Origin: an uncultured Tateyamaria sp.
GTDB lineage: Bacteria > Pseudomonadota > Alphaproteobacteria > Rhodobacterales > Rhodobacteraceae
Direction of reading: 5' to 3'
Length of the DNA stretch: 64,000 nt
NCBI RefSeq assembly: GCF_947503465.1
Contig: NZ_CANNDN010000003.1
Coordinates: 310,001-374,000 of the forward strand
In this document: in pieces, positions 50,089 to 59,790 of the stretch
Layout of the letters: each line of letters begins with the position of its first letter
Position numbering within the stretch: the stretch's first letter is position 1
Notes under the pieces: model-generated
Seen by the model: the letters and a program-made list of their open reading frames with translations, nothing else
What the model was told of the DNA's origin: nothing
Databases searched by the model: none
Made by a program: the position numbers and the translations under genes

Positions 50089-52340
50089 CGCCGCTTGCGG
50101 CTGACCTTTCGCTTGGCCTTGTCCGACCGTCGCTTGGCCTTGGCGGGCTTGCGTCGTGGGCTGCGGCCCGCCGGGCTTTGACGTCCGCGCGGCAGCGATT
50201 CCCCGTCAAGCGCCAACAGTTCGAGAGCAATCCCGCCGGTCACCGGTACGGCCTCGGCCAGGCGTACCGTCGCACGTTGGCCTAGGCTGATGACCAGTCC
50301 GGTGTCCGACCCCATCAACGTATTCGCGTCCCGATCAAAATGAAAATACTCGGCGCCGATGGACCGCATGGGCACCAGCCCATCGGCACCGCTGTCATCA
50401 AGCTTCACAAAGATGCCGAATTTTGCGATCCCGGCGACCCGCCCCTCCAGCTCGTCGCCGACCCGTTCGCTCAGATAGGCGGCCAGGTAGCGATCCGTCG
50501 TATCCCGTTCAGCCACCATTGACCGACGTTCCGTTCCAGAGATGTGGGTCCCCGTCTTCTCAAGCCCTTCGACATCATCGGGCGTCAACCCATCCATGCC
50601 CCATCCATGCGCTGCAATCAGCGCGCGGTGCACGATCAAGTCAGCATAGCGCCTGATCGGGGACGTGAAATGCGCATAGCTGCGCAGCGCAAGGCCAAAA
50701 TGCCCGAAATTCTGCGGGCTGTAATAGGCTTGGGTCATGGACCGCAGGGTCGAGATATTGATCAGTTCGGCATCGTCAGTGTCTGCGGCCTGAGACAGCA
50801 AGCGGTTCAGATGTGCGGTTTTCAGAACCTGGCCTTTCGCCAGCGTCAGGCCTGCGGCCTGTGCCGTCTCGCGCAGGCTATCCAACTTGTCGGGCGACGG
50901 TTCTTCGTGCACCCGAAACAAGAGCGGCGATGACTTCGCGATCAGCGTTTCGGCAGCAGCCACATTCGCCAGCACCATGAATTCTTCGATCAGGCGGTGC
51001 GCATCCAGCCTGTCCTTGAACGCAACGGACCTGACCGTGCCATCCTCGGCCAGAACGATCTGACGTTCCGGAAGGTCCAGCTCCAGCGGCTGACGCGACT
51101 TGCGTGCCTCAACAAGCGCTGCATATGCCGCGTAAAGCGGACGTATACCAGTCTCTAACAAAGGCAATGTGCGGTCGTTTGGATGTCCGTCAATGGCTGC
51201 CTGCACCTCTTCATAGTGCAGCGAAGCCGGCGACCGCATCAGGCCACGGTGAAAGCTGTGCCCGATCTTTTTACCTTGCGCATCAACCCGCATTCGCACC
51301 GCAATACAGGCGCGCGGCACGCCTTCGTGCAGCGAACACAAGTCCCCCGACAGCCTGTCCGGCAGCATCGGCACAACGCGATCCGGGAAATAGGTCGAAT
51401 TGCCCCGCTTCTTCGCCTCGCGATCCAAGGCGGATCCGGGCGTCACATAGGCCGCAACATCCGCAATCGCGACCCAGATGATGTGCCCGCCCTGGTTCTT
51501 GGGGTCGTCATCTGCATGAGCATAACACGCGTCATCATGGTCCCGGGCATCCGACGGATCAATCGTGACCAGCGGCAGATCGCGCAGGTCTTCACGGCCC
51601 TTCAGGCCAGCCGGTTTCTTGGCATCCGCTTCGGCAATGACCGGATCGGGAAACGCATCGGGTATCCCATGTTCGTGAATGGCGATCAGCGATACGGCCT
51701 TGGGCGCGGACGGATCGCCCAATCGTTCGACAATACGGGCCCTTGGCAAACCGATGCGTCCCTTGGGGCCCGCCTGTTCCGCCTCGACCAGTTCGCCATC
51801 CTTGGCGCCATGTGTCGCGCCGGCGGGCACGGACCACTCCTTGTCGCTGCCCTTGTCTACCGGCAGGATCCGCCCCCCTTCGGCCCCAGCGCGAAACACG
51901 CCAAGGATACGGCGCGGGTTTGTCCCGATGCGACGGATCAACCGTGCTTCGTAATGGTGGTCGTCTTGCTTGACCAATGTCAGACGCGCCAGGATACGAT
52001 CACCGGCGCCCAGCGCCGGATCTGAGGCGCGCGGCAAAACCAGAATGCGGGGCTCCACCCCCTCACCTTGCCATTCCATCGGGCGCGCAAACAGATCGCC
52101 ATTATCATCAGGGGCTTCTACCTGCAAAACGCTGACCGGCGGCAGTCGATCGGGATCCTGATATGTCTTCTTGCGCTTCTCAAGGTGACCGTCGGCCTCC
52201 AACTCCTTGAGCAGGCGTTTGAGGTCTATCCGCGCTGCACCCTTGATCCCGAAAGCCTTGGCGATATCGCGTTTGGCGGTCAGGGTCGGGTTCGCGGATA
52301 TCCAATCAAGAATTTCGGCTTTGGTGGGAATTCGGCTCAT
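50085..52340 (-). CDS. rnr: Ribonuclease R
   Basis: This 751-residue 3'-5' exoribonuclease has an N-terminal winged-helix region (TKAEILDWISANPTLTAKRD) followed by cold-shock domains. The RNB domain contains the catalytic Asp cluster TIDPSDARDHDDACYAH and the active-site segment SYAHFTSPIRRYADLIVHR. A C-terminal S1 domain (GRVAGIAKFGIFVKL) and a Lys/Arg-rich tail follow. It degrades structured RNA and processes rRNA. Length and domains are standard. It is separated from the downstream DUF2064 gene by 31 bases on the same strand. Confidence 0.96.
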   Translation of the reverse strand: MSRIPTKAEILDWISANPTLTAKRDIAKAFGIKGAARIDLKRLLKELEADGHLEKRKKTYQDPDRLPPVSVLQVEAPDDNGDLFARPMEWQGEGVEPRILVLPRASDPALGAGDRILARLTLVKQDDHHYEARLIRRIGTNPRRILGVFRAGAEGGRILPVDKGSDKEWSVPAGATHGAKDGELVEAEQAGPKGRIGLPRARIVERLGDPSAPKAVSLIAIHEHGIPDAFPDPVIAEADAKKPAGLKGREDLRDLPLVTIDPSDARDHDDACYAHADDDPKNQGGHIIWVAIADVAAYVTPGSALDREAKKRGNSTYFPDRVVPMLPDRLSGDLCSLHEGVPRACIAVRMRVDAQGKKIGHSFHRGLMRSPASLHYEEVQAAIDGHPNDRTLPLLETGIRPLYAAYAALVEARKSRQPLELDLPERQIVLAEDGTVRSVAFKDRLDAHRLIEEFMVLANVAAAETLIAKSSPLLFRVHEEPSPDKLDSLRETAQAAGLTLAKGQVLKTAHLNRLLSQAADTDDAELINISTLRSMTQAYYSPQNFGHFGLALRSYAHFTSPIRRYADLIVHRALIAAHGWGMDGLTPDDVEGLEKTGTHISGTERRSMVAERDTTDRYLAAYLSERVGDELEGRVAGIAKFGIFVKLDDSGADGLVPMRSIGAEYFHFDRDANTLMGSDTGLVISLGQRATVRLAEAVPVTGGIALELLALDGESLPRGRQSPAGRSPRRKPAKAKRRSDKAKRKVSRKRR

Positions 52341-52371
52341 GAAATCGGGGTAACATGCACGCGCAAGGCCG

Positions 52372-52941
52372 TCATGGCAAATCGTCTACGGTGTCAATAT
52401 CAGCAAGCGTATCAACTAGCGCAATACGACGATACCCCAATGCTGTCCGGCTGTCGGCCAAGGCGTGTTCCGTGGACCACCGCACACCGTCGAGGGCAGA
52501 ACAGGCCAGTTTAGAGCCTGATTTAACCCCGATCAGCCAATACCCGCCATCTGGCGCAGGCCCGAACACTGCGTCGTGGTTTCCAAGCGCGGCAAAAGCC
52601 CGCGCGACGCGAATTCTGTCAACTTCGGGGATATCTGCACCAATCACACATACCGCTCCGCCAGCCTGCCGCATCATGCGGATCATGCGGTCGCCCAGAT
52701 TGCCGGGCCCCTGCGGCCAACGCGGAAGATGAGCAGGCCATATACGCGATTTCATCCCGTCTTGGTCAGGCGTAACAGCCAGCACGACGCGCCAGCGCGG
52801 GTCTTCAATCCTCCTCAGCAGACGTCGCACCTGGTGCCGAAACCACCAGGCGGCAGCAACCATGCCAATGTCCCGTCCCAACCGCGTCTTGACCCGCCCC
52901 GGCCGGGGTATCTTGAGCATCACGACCAGTGTGGGTGTCAC
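52372..52941 (-). CDS. DUF2064 / TIGR04282-type glycosyltransferase-like protein
   Basis: This 189-residue protein starts LVVMLKIPRPGRVKTRLGRD, the nucleotide-sugar-binding start of this family. It contains VCVIGADIPEVDRIRVARAF and the signature GPAPDGGYWLIGVK, and ends LVDTLADIDTVDDL. The family includes proteins named for arsenosugar biosynthesis, but no other such gene is here, so I do not assign that role. It overlaps the GNAT gene by four bases. Confidence 0.85.
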   Translation of the reverse strand: MTPTLVVMLKIPRPGRVKTRLGRDIGMVAAAWWFRHQVRRLLRRIEDPRWRVVLAVTPDQDGMKSRIWPAHLPRWPQGPGNLGDRMIRMMRQAGGAVCVIGADIPEVDRIRVARAFAALGNHDAVFGPAPDGGYWLIGVKSGSKLACSALDGVRWSTEHALADSRTALGYRRIALVDTLADIDTVDDLP

Positions 52942-53360
52942 AGTGGCCGCTCCATGTCCCGATGGGGGATGCCCGCATCGTCATAGAGGGGTCCAAACGC
53001 GACAAAACCCAATCGTTCGTAGAACGCCAGAGCATGCGTTTGCGCGCCAAGCTTGGCAGTCGTCACACCTTTGTGTTGCCGGGCAACCTCAAGACAGGTT
53101 TTGATAATGGCAGCACCCAGTCCCGTCCCGCGCCCGTTACGCAGCACACAGACACGCCCGATCTTGGCAGTTGACCCTTCAATCAGGATGCGCGCACACC
53201 CCATGGGCACACCGTCCACACAGGCCAGAACATGAAGAGCATTGGCGTCGCGGCCATCCACTTCGTCCGCTTCGCTAACCCCCTGCTCTTCGATAAAGAC
53301 GGCGCGGCGCAGCGCGTGGCAGGTTGCCAGATCCTGTGTCTGGACGATGGTCCAGCTCAT
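52938..53360 (-). CDS. GNAT family N-acetyltransferase
   Basis: This 140-residue protein begins with [20 protein letters not shown], typical of the GNAT subset related to ElaA. The acetyl-CoA loop is [20 protein letters not shown] (the RGTGLG motif), and the [11 protein letters not shown] end strand is present. The acceptor is unknown. It overlaps dapE by four bases upstream and the DUF2064 gene downstream, so the three are probably co-transcribed. Confidence 0.9.
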   Translation of the reverse strand: MSWTIVQTQDLATCHALRRAVFIEEQGVSEADEVDGRDANALHVLACVDGVPMGCARILIEGSTAKIGRVCVLRNGRGTGLGAAIIKTCLEVARQHKGVTTAKLGAQTHALAFYERLGFVAFGPLYDDAGIPHRDMERPL

Positions 53361-54502
53361 GCAAAATAGTCCTGCAATATCCGGGAATAGATGGATTTCA
53401 GTTGGTGTACATGTTCGACACGGACATGTTCGTCCACTTTGTGCATGGATTGCCCGACAAGCCCGAATTCGACGACAGGGCAGTGATCTTTGACAAAGCG
53501 GGCGTCAGACGTGCCGCCAGAGGTGCTGAGTACCGGGGCAACCCCAGTTTCCGCCTCAACGGCTCGTGCGACAAGGTCGGAAAGCGGTCCGGGCGGCGTT
53601 AGAAAGCTCTCGCCCGAGATTGTGACGCGCATGTCGATCTTGACACCATAAGACGACGCAATTGCGTCCGCCTGCGCCCCAAGCCATGTTGTCAGGCTGT
53701 CACCGGAATGCGTGTCGTTGAACCGGATATTCACCGTACCGCGCGCTTCTGCAGGAATGACATTCGTTGCGGGATTTCCCGTGTCCACCGTCACCACAGC
53801 CAAAGTCGAAGGGTCAAAGTGATCCGTGCCGGTGTCCAATGTGTGACTGGCAAGTTGGTCCATCAAGCGCATCAGCGGCGGCAGCGGGTTCTTGGCGCGG
53901 TGCGGATAGGCGGAATGGCCCTGCACCCCGGTGATCGTGAACCAGGCTGTCATCGACCCGCGCCGCCCGATCTTCATCATCTCGCCCATGTGTTCGGGAC
54001 ACGTTGGCTCTCCGACCAGGCAAACCGTCATCGCTTCGTTTTGAACGGCCATGTAGTCAAGCAATGCCAGCGTGCCATCGGTGGCGTCGCCTTCTTCGTC
54101 ACCGGTGATGGCCAGAATGATCGCCCCCTCGGGCGGCTTTGATGACACAAGATCAACAGCCGCCGCGGCAAAGGCTGCAACGCCGGATTTCATATCTGTG
54201 GTCCCCCTGCCAAACATGGTGCCGTCATGTATTTCGGCGCCGAACGGGGGCCGCGACCAATCACCAGGGTTGCCGACGGGCACGACGTCGGTGTGGCCGT
54301 TAAAGCCAAAGGTGCGCGGATGCCCGTTGGGTCCAAAGCGGGCGAACAGATTGCGAATGCCACCGCGATCCGCCCAGGCACACTCAAACCCCGCCTCTGA
54401 CAGCAGTCTGTGCAATACATCAAGCGCACCTGCATCTTCGGGTGTCACGGATGGGCACCGCACCAGATCAGCGGTGAGCGCAACAGGATCAACAGGTTGC
54501 AT
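53357..54502 (-). CDS. dapE: Succinyl-diaminopimelate desuccinylase
   Basis: This 381-residue two-zinc M20 amidohydrolase acts in lysine and meso-diaminopimelate synthesis. Metal-site segments are [44 protein letters not shown] (catalytic Glu pair), VGEPT and [12 protein letters not shown] with the last His. The dimerisation domain ([20 protein letters not shown]) is in place. Length is normal. It is the first gene of the dapE-GNAT-DUF2064 run, all joined by four-base overlaps. Confidence 0.95.
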   Translation of the reverse strand: MQPVDPVALTADLVRCPSVTPEDAGALDVLHRLLSEAGFECAWADRGGIRNLFARFGPNGHPRTFGFNGHTDVVPVGNPGDWSRPPFGAEIHDGTMFGRGTTDMKSGVAAFAAAAVDLVSSKPPEGAIILAITGDEEGDATDGTLALLDYMAVQNEAMTVCLVGEPTCPEHMGEMMKIGRRGSMTAWFTITGVQGHSAYPHRAKNPLPPLMRLMDQLASHTLDTGTDHFDPSTLAVVTVDTGNPATNVIPAEARGTVNIRFNDTHSGDSLTTWLGAQADAIASSYGVKIDMRVTISGESFLTPPGPLSDLVARAVEAETGVAPVLSTSGGTSDARFVKDHCPVVEFGLVGQSMHKVDEHVRVEHVHQLKSIYSRILQDYFA

Positions 54503-54748
54503 AGGCTGCTCCCAAACTAAGATGTGGCGAAAAGGACGCGGGCCGCGCCTTGCACCGACGGGACAGTTAACAGGCCATAAATTCCTGTGCTAGTGTACAC
54601 GCAATAATATGACCCGAGGCAGGGCATCAGCAGTCCGGTCGCCAACGTGCGGCCACGAAAGTGCAAAAATGCGCACACCGTATGACACGCGGATCAACCG
54701 CGTGCGCTGCGTCTGTTCTGTCCGCAAGATTTTGGGGTGGGGTAGACT

Positions 54749-56347
54749 ATGCCGGCATCAGAACTTCCGATCCAGACGGTGCGCGAAGGCGTTAACGCAG
54801 AAGACATGGCAAATGCCATCTTTGGCGATGGCGTGTTTGTGGATTCAGCCACGTACACAGGCGACATCGACAGCGCGGGGATCTACTCGAACGGCGACTC
54901 GGTTTCGCCAGGAGCCACGCCATCCGACACCGGGGTGATCCTGTCGACGGGCAACGCGGAGAGCTTTACGAATTCATCAGGACAGGAAAATCAGTCCAAC
55001 AGCACATCAACGAACACGTCCGGCCAGAACAACAACGCGCAGTTCAATGCAGCTGCGGGCGCCCGCACATTCGATGCCTCGTACCTGGATGTGAACTTTA
55101 TCCCCGATGGCAACCTGATGACGATGCAATTCGTGTTCAGTTCGGAAGAATATCCGGAATTTCAGAACTCGGTCTATCAAGACTTTGTCGGGGTGTGGGT
55201 CAACGGCCAGCTGGTCGAAATGGAAGTGGGTGATGGCGACACCGACCCGGGCAACATCAACACGACCAACAACATCAACATGTTCGTCGACAACACAAAC
55301 GACGATTACAACACCGAGATGGATGGCTTTACCATCACGCTGACCCTGACCATGGTGGTCAATCCGGGTCAGATGAACAACATCCGGATCGGCATCGCCG
55401 ATGTGTCCGACAACCAATACGATTCAAACCTGCTGATTGCCGCGGATTCGGTGCAAACCGCGCTCGTGGCCGTGGGCGACGATGTCGATGTCTTTCCGGA
55501 TGGCAGTAAAACCTTCAACGTGCTCGACAACGATGTGTCGCCCAATGGCAGCGTTCTGACCATCACCCACATCAACGGACAACCCGTCAGCTATGACCCG
55601 GTCACGGGGATTGGCACGACCATCACGCTGCCCACAGGCCAACAGGTCACCATTGGTCCGAACGGCGAACTGACCGTTGTCGGGGACGGCGACGAAGAGA
55701 ATTTCAACTTCACCTACACGGTGACCGACGGCGCCAACACCGACACCGGATTTGTGAATGCGACGTCAGTGCCCTGCTTTGTCGCGGGGACGCTGATTGC
55801 CACGCCAGACGGTGAGGTTCCGGTCGAAACCCTGACAGCAGGGGATCTGGTCACTACGCAAGATGAAGGCGCACAGCCCTTGCGATGGATCGGGACGCGC
55901 ACGGTTCCCGCGCAAAACCAATACGCCCCAATACTGATCCGGGCGGGCACCTTTGGGCAGCATGACGATGTCATGGTGTCACCGCTGCACCGTGTCCTGA
56001 TCCGCGACAGCCTGGCCGAATTGCTGTTTGGCGAAGGCGAAGTGTTGGTGGCGGCCAAGGATCTGGTCAACGACCGCTCCGTCACGCGGCAGGAAGGCGG
56101 GATGGTCACCTATGTCCATCTGATGTTTGACAAGCACCAGGTTGTGTTTTCGGGTGGACTGGCCACCGAAAGCTTCTTGCCTGGTCCCCAAACGACCAAA
56201 AGCCTGGAACGCGAAATCGTGGAGGAGATCTGTGACATCTTCCCCGAGCTTGACCCAAGCACCGGGGGCGGATACGGGCAAGCCGCCCGCCGTACATTGC
56301 GCGGATACGAGGCCGGATTGTGGCGCAAGGCAAGGGCCGCTGCATGA
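54749..56347 (+). CDS. Choice-of-anchor L and Hint domain protein
   Basis: This 532-residue protein has no signal peptide. Residues of about 10-230 form a Thr/Asn/Gly-rich choice-of-anchor L region (TGVILSTGNAESFTNSSGQE; MQFVFSSEEYPEFQNSVYQD). Next is a short cadherin/VCBS-like unit (FNVLDNDVSPNGSVLTITHI). From about residue 346 a C-terminal Hint (hedgehog/intein) domain follows, VPCFVAGTLIATPDGEVPVE, with the nucleophilic Cys and a downstream SPLHRVLI His motif. In this family such proteins are probably secreted without a Sec signal. GGGGTGGGG precedes the ATG. It overlaps the next Hint gene by ATGA. Confidence 0.87.
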   Translation: MPASELPIQTVREGVNAEDMANAIFGDGVFVDSATYTGDIDSAGIYSNGDSVSPGATPSDTGVILSTGNAESFTNSSGQENQSNSTSTNTSGQNNNAQFNAAAGARTFDASYLDVNFIPDGNLMTMQFVFSSEEYPEFQNSVYQDFVGVWVNGQLVEMEVGDGDTDPGNINTTNNINMFVDNTNDDYNTEMDGFTITLTLTMVVNPGQMNNIRIGIADVSDNQYDSNLLIAADSVQTALVAVGDDVDVFPDGSKTFNVLDNDVSPNGSVLTITHINGQPVSYDPVTGIGTTITLPTGQQVTIGPNGELTVVGDGDEENFNFTYTVTDGANTDTGFVNATSVPCFVAGTLIATPDGEVPVETLTAGDLVTTQDEGAQPLRWIGTRTVPAQNQYAPILIRAGTFGQHDDVMVSPLHRVLIRDSLAELLFGEGEVLVAAKDLVNDRSVTRQEGGMVTYVHLMFDKHQVVFSGGLATESFLPGPQTTKSLEREIVEEICDIFPELDPSTGGGYGQAARRTLRGYEAGLWRKARAAA

Positions 56348-57423
56348 GCTGGTTGGGCGTCACCAATCACGAGGATGGCCGATTTTCGAAATCCGGGCTG
56401 GATCAAAAAACACTGGCGCCGCGGCAAGGCACAATGCTGGAACGCGGCACGCTCATGTTCGAAACGCGAGTTGCCGGACATGAACGGCCGCATGACCTTG
56501 TCGGTATGTCGCACCCGTTTCCATGGCCGCGGGAATTGGCATTTCGTGCAATCCCCGGCGGCGGTATTGCCATGCTGCACCGACACAACACTGACATTTC
56601 GCACGCGGCCATTCGGTGGGCGAATGACGGGCGCGCCTACACCTTGCGCGTCACCTATGCGTGGAATGCGCCCGAAGGGTGGGGCCGACTGGCGCTGGAA
56701 CGCCCCGAAGGCAATCGCATCATCAGCCGCCCGGTTCACATGCCGAAAGCCTTCATGACAGATGACTTGCGCGACATCGCGTTGGCGCACCCCGCCCGGA
56801 CCCTGTCCAAAGAGGTGCTGTTTGCGGCCATCAGCGATCAGGTGCAACCCATCGGGCCCATGCCCAGCCTGCATCCCGCAACACCGATCGCAACGCCGCG
56901 TGGCTACAAACCGGCCGAAAGCTTGCGGCGCGGCGATACTGTCATCACCGGCAACGGCGACATCGTTCCCGTTCTGCATGTCGTCCGGCACACGGTGCCC
57001 GCGCGCGGCAGCTTTGCCCCGGTTCGGTTGCGCGCACCCTATTTCGGTCTGGACCGCGACATTGTGGTCGCCCCTGAACAACGCCTCGTCCTGCGCGGAT
57101 CAGAAGTTGAATACAACTTTGGGCAAGAGGCGGTGCTGGTCCCCGCCCGCCATCTGGTCAATGGACAGGCCGCCATGTGGGGTGACGCCAAGAGCACCAT
57201 GGATTACGTGCAGGTCATCCTGCCGGGACACGAGGCCATTGTCGCTGCGGGCTGCGCTTTGGAAAGCCTTTACATCGGGCGTATTCGCCGCGACGCCGAA
57301 CGATTGGATGCGAGTGTGCTTGGTGACGTGCCCAGTCGCCTGCTGCCCGAACACGCCCGGCCCATCCACCAGGTCCTTGGCCCGTTCGAGGCCATTACAT
57401 TGGTCGATCAGCGCGCGGCATAG
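56344..57423 (+). CDS. Second Hint domain protein, catalytic Cys replaced by Ser
   Basis: This 359-residue protein has an N-terminal domain of about 180 residues (SHPFPWPRELAFRAIPGGGI; IRWANDGRAYTLRVTYAWNA), unrelated by eye to the first protein. A C-terminal Hint domain follows: MPSLHPATPIATPRGYKPAE aligns without gaps to VPCFVAGTLIATPDGEVPVE of the upstream protein, placing Ser at the Cys position. Downstream, VVAPEQRLVLRG stands where the partner has the SPLHRVLI His motif, so the His is lost too. It may be inactive in self-cleavage. It begins in an ATGA overlap with the upstream gene. Confidence 0.82.
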   Translation: MSWLGVTNHEDGRFSKSGLDQKTLAPRQGTMLERGTLMFETRVAGHERPHDLVGMSHPFPWPRELAFRAIPGGGIAMLHRHNTDISHAAIRWANDGRAYTLRVTYAWNAPEGWGRLALERPEGNRIISRPVHMPKAFMTDDLRDIALAHPARTLSKEVLFAAISDQVQPIGPMPSLHPATPIATPRGYKPAESLRRGDTVITGNGDIVPVLHVVRHTVPARGSFAPVRLRAPYFGLDRDIVVAPEQRLVLRGSEVEYNFGQEAVLVPARHLVNGQAAMWGDAKSTMDYVQVILPGHEAIVAAGCALESLYIGRIRRDAERLDASVLGDVPSRLLPEHARPIHQVLGPFEAITLVDQRAA

Positions 57424-57439
57424 CGCCATAACCCAAATG

Positions 57440-58429
57440 TCAGGTGTACATCTGCGTCTTGCGGGCGCGCGCCTCGTCCGTCGCCCGCCCGGTGCCATCA
57501 TGGTAGCTGCCGAACCAGCGATCCCAAGGCATTTCGACTGTGCCGTAGTTACATTCGAAATAACGGTGGTGCAGCTGATGAAAATACACCCCCATCCGCA
57601 TCTGTCGCGTGTCCTTGACCACCAATTCTTCGAACCCTGAATGACTGAAAACGGGGTGCGTTGATTGCACGTACCCGTGGAACATTACGTGCAAGGGATG
57701 GCTCGGCACAATCAGGTGGATAGCGAAGTTGGTGTAGAACATCAGATGTTCGACCGGATGCATCGCGATACCTGACCATGGCCCGACATTGACGTTGCGG
57801 TGATGCAGCGCGTGGGCCAGCTTGTACAGCGGCGGCCAGTGCAAGGCGCGATGCACCCAATAAAAGTGAAAACTGGACCAGATCGGCAGCAGGACAAAGA
57901 ACGCGACAAACCAGACGGGATTGTCCGGGAAAAAGACGGATGGCGCATAGCCATTTGCCATCATCCAAAACACGCCGATTTGCGCGAGGCTCCACAAAGT
58001 GATCCCGCTGACGATGTGCCAGAACATGTTGTCCAGAACCTGATTGTTGAAGGTGAAAGACCCGTTGTTCCGGTTCTGGTCACGTGGGTCGAACTTGGTT
58101 GCATTCCCCTGCCCTTTGCGTGCGATCAGCCAGTAGTGCAATGCACCAGCGATGATGCATTGGGGCACAAGGTTGGCGAGCCACACACGGATCATCCAAC
58201 CAGGCTGGAAGGTCTGCATCGTCTCTAATGCAGGCAAGATCGTGAAATACGCGCCAAGTGCGAGGGCAAAGCACAAGGTCGTTGTCGATATTTCAAGCCA
58301 GAAGGCCGCATACCATTTGAAGATGGCGTAGGGTTTGAGCGGCCATTGGAACAACGGGTTCTGCGCCAGGGGGGTTGGCGGGCGGTGGTTCCAGCGGCCC
58401 GCTTCGCGACTTTCTGTGTCAGTTGGCAT
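57440..58429 (-). CDS. Fatty acid hydroxylase / sterol desaturase family membrane protein
   Basis: This 329-residue di-iron membrane enzyme has about four TMs and the His boxes HFYWVHRALH, LAHALHHRNVN, HPVEH and VYFHQLHHRYF. These are the ligands for the non-heme iron pair of the family, which oxidises lipids such as sterols, carotenoids or fatty acids. I chose ATG 58429 (MPTDTESREAG); the frame is open upstream but that part overlaps the aldolase gene. It overlaps the aldolase gene by 11 bases and is the last gene of the run. The substrate is unknown. Confidence 0.9.
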   Translation of the reverse strand: MPTDTESREAGRWNHRPPTPLAQNPLFQWPLKPYAIFKWYAAFWLEISTTTLCFALALGAYFTILPALETMQTFQPGWMIRVWLANLVPQCIIAGALHYWLIARKGQGNATKFDPRDQNRNNGSFTFNNQVLDNMFWHIVSGITLWSLAQIGVFWMMANGYAPSVFFPDNPVWFVAFFVLLPIWSSFHFYWVHRALHWPPLYKLAHALHHRNVNVGPWSGIAMHPVEHLMFYTNFAIHLIVPSHPLHVMFHGYVQSTHPVFSHSGFEELVVKDTRQMRMGVYFHQLHHRYFECNYGTVEMPWDRWFGSYHDGTGRATDEARARKTQMYT

Positions 58430-59174
58430 AGGTTGATCCTTCCTCGTCCAGAATGGCCTTGAGTTCCGCGAGGTGTCGCAGGTCCTGCTCCGGGTACGTT
58501 TCGATCTCCTGTGCCGTCTTTTCGGCAATCTCATCCGGGATCACCCGCAAAGGCCTGCCGGTCTGCAAGGCCAGAAGATAGGTTTGACAGGCCCGCTCGA
58601 AATAGAACATGCGGTTGAAGGTTTCGGCCACCGTGTCGCCGATGACCATGATCCCGTGATTGCCCATAACCATGACCCTTTTTTTCGGATCATCGAACAA
58701 CCTGGCACAGCGCTCCCCCTCTTCTTCGAAGGCAAGTCCGCCGTAATCCTCGTCCACCACAACACGGTTGAAGAACATGCATCCGTTTTGGTCGACCGGT
58801 GGCAACGTGCTGTCGGCCAGGGCGGCAAGGGCCGTGGCATAGGGTGAATGGACATGCATGGCACATCTTGCATGCGCGCAGTGCCGGTGCATGCCACCGT
58901 GCAGGCCCCACGCGGTCGGATCGGGTGCGTCGGGCCCATCCATGCTGGCGGGGTCGTTCGCATCCACCACGATCAGGTCCGATGCCTTGATACGCGAAAA
59001 ATGCATCTGGTTGGGGTTCATCAGGAACTTGGTGCCGTCATCGTTGATGGCGAGGGAGAAGTGGTTCGCGACCGCTTCATGCATGTTCAATCGTACGGTC
59101 CAGCGAAAGGCTGCGGCCAGGTCCACGCGGTCTTGCCAGTGGTCCATGTTGGGACGAATTTCGGTAACGTTCAT
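58419..59174 (-). CDS. Class II aldolase/adducin family protein
   Basis: This 251-residue enzyme of the fuculose-phosphate aldolase fold has metal-binding His motifs in CAMHVHSPYATALA and the later MGNHGIMVIGDTVAETFNRM. The segment NHFSLAINDDGTKFLMNP is typical of the sugar-decarboxylase and adducin-like subfamily. It probably acts on a small phosphorylated or carboxylated sugar. The C-terminus overlaps the sterol-desaturase-like gene start by 11 bases, so the two are co-translated. Its metabolic link to that enzyme is unknown. Confidence 0.88.
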   Translation of the reverse strand: MNVTEIRPNMDHWQDRVDLAAAFRWTVRLNMHEAVANHFSLAINDDGTKFLMNPNQMHFSRIKASDLIVVDANDPASMDGPDAPDPTAWGLHGGMHRHCAHARCAMHVHSPYATALAALADSTLPPVDQNGCMFFNRVVVDEDYGGLAFEEEGERCARLFDDPKKRVMVMGNHGIMVIGDTVAETFNRMFYFERACQTYLLALQTGRPLRVIPDEIAEKTAQEIETYPEQDLRHLAELKAILDEEGSTYAN

Positions 59175-59254
59175 GCGGCTCTCCCTTCTGTCTGCGGGGA
59201 TGCTGCACGGCCATGACCGCTTTGATCAACTCAAAAGCCTGTTCTGTCCGCGAC

Positions 59255-59674
59255 CTATTTCGGGCGTGAGGGAACCCAGGCATACCCGTTTTTGCACAGA
59301 ATGTAGGCTTCGCGCAGACCATGGGGCTTGTCCGTTGGCTCTTGCAGGATGGACGCGCCGATATCCGATGCGCGGGCAACGGCCGCGTCGGGATCGGTCT
59401 GGTACAACTGAATTTCGATGCCGGCGCCACGCGGCGGATTTTCAGGAAGCAGGCCCAAAAGAGGGTGCGAATGGTATGTCCCATCGCTGTGCAACTGAAA
59501 CACGACATCGCCGTGCGACATGATCGCAAAATCGCTTGTCGGCTGATAGGCTCTCATGCCGAATACAGTCTCTAAAAAGGCAATCTGGGCCGCAACATCG
59601 CGCACCAGAAGGTTCAAGCCGATGCCACGCAGGCTGCGGCCAAAGCCGTCTGCATCTATTGAATCATAGTCCAT
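59255..59674 (-). CDS. VOC (glyoxalase/dioxygenase) family protein
   Basis: This 139-residue protein has a single vicinal-oxygen-chelate fold: GIGLNLLVRDVAAQIAFLET, VFQLHSDGTYHSHPLLGLLP, then IEIQLYQTDPDAAVARASDI and REAYILCKNGYAWVP. Glu and His residues suitable as metal ligands are present. Single-domain members often dimerise. It lies 80 bases upstream of the aldolase gene on the same strand and may share its transcript. It is divergent from the ade-amn pair. The substrate is unknown. Confidence 0.82.
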   Translation of the reverse strand: MDYDSIDADGFGRSLRGIGLNLLVRDVAAQIAFLETVFGMRAYQPTSDFAIMSHGDVVFQLHSDGTYHSHPLLGLLPENPPRGAGIEIQLYQTDPDAAVARASDIGASILQEPTDKPHGLREAYILCKNGYAWVPSRPK

Positions 59675-59790
59675 AAGGTCAGCATTGTTGATATATTTTG
59701 ATCGGTCAAGTCCCGCCGGAAACCGTGACAGTTTGGCGACAAGTGCCCGCCCCCTCTTGCGCCTCCTTCCGAAACTTGATTATTTGGGAC

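Noticed and set aside
56762-57640. 292-residue plus-strand frame overlapping the second Hint gene and the desaturase end
   Set aside because: It is an out-of-frame shadow rich in Arg, Pro and Ser crossing two real genes.
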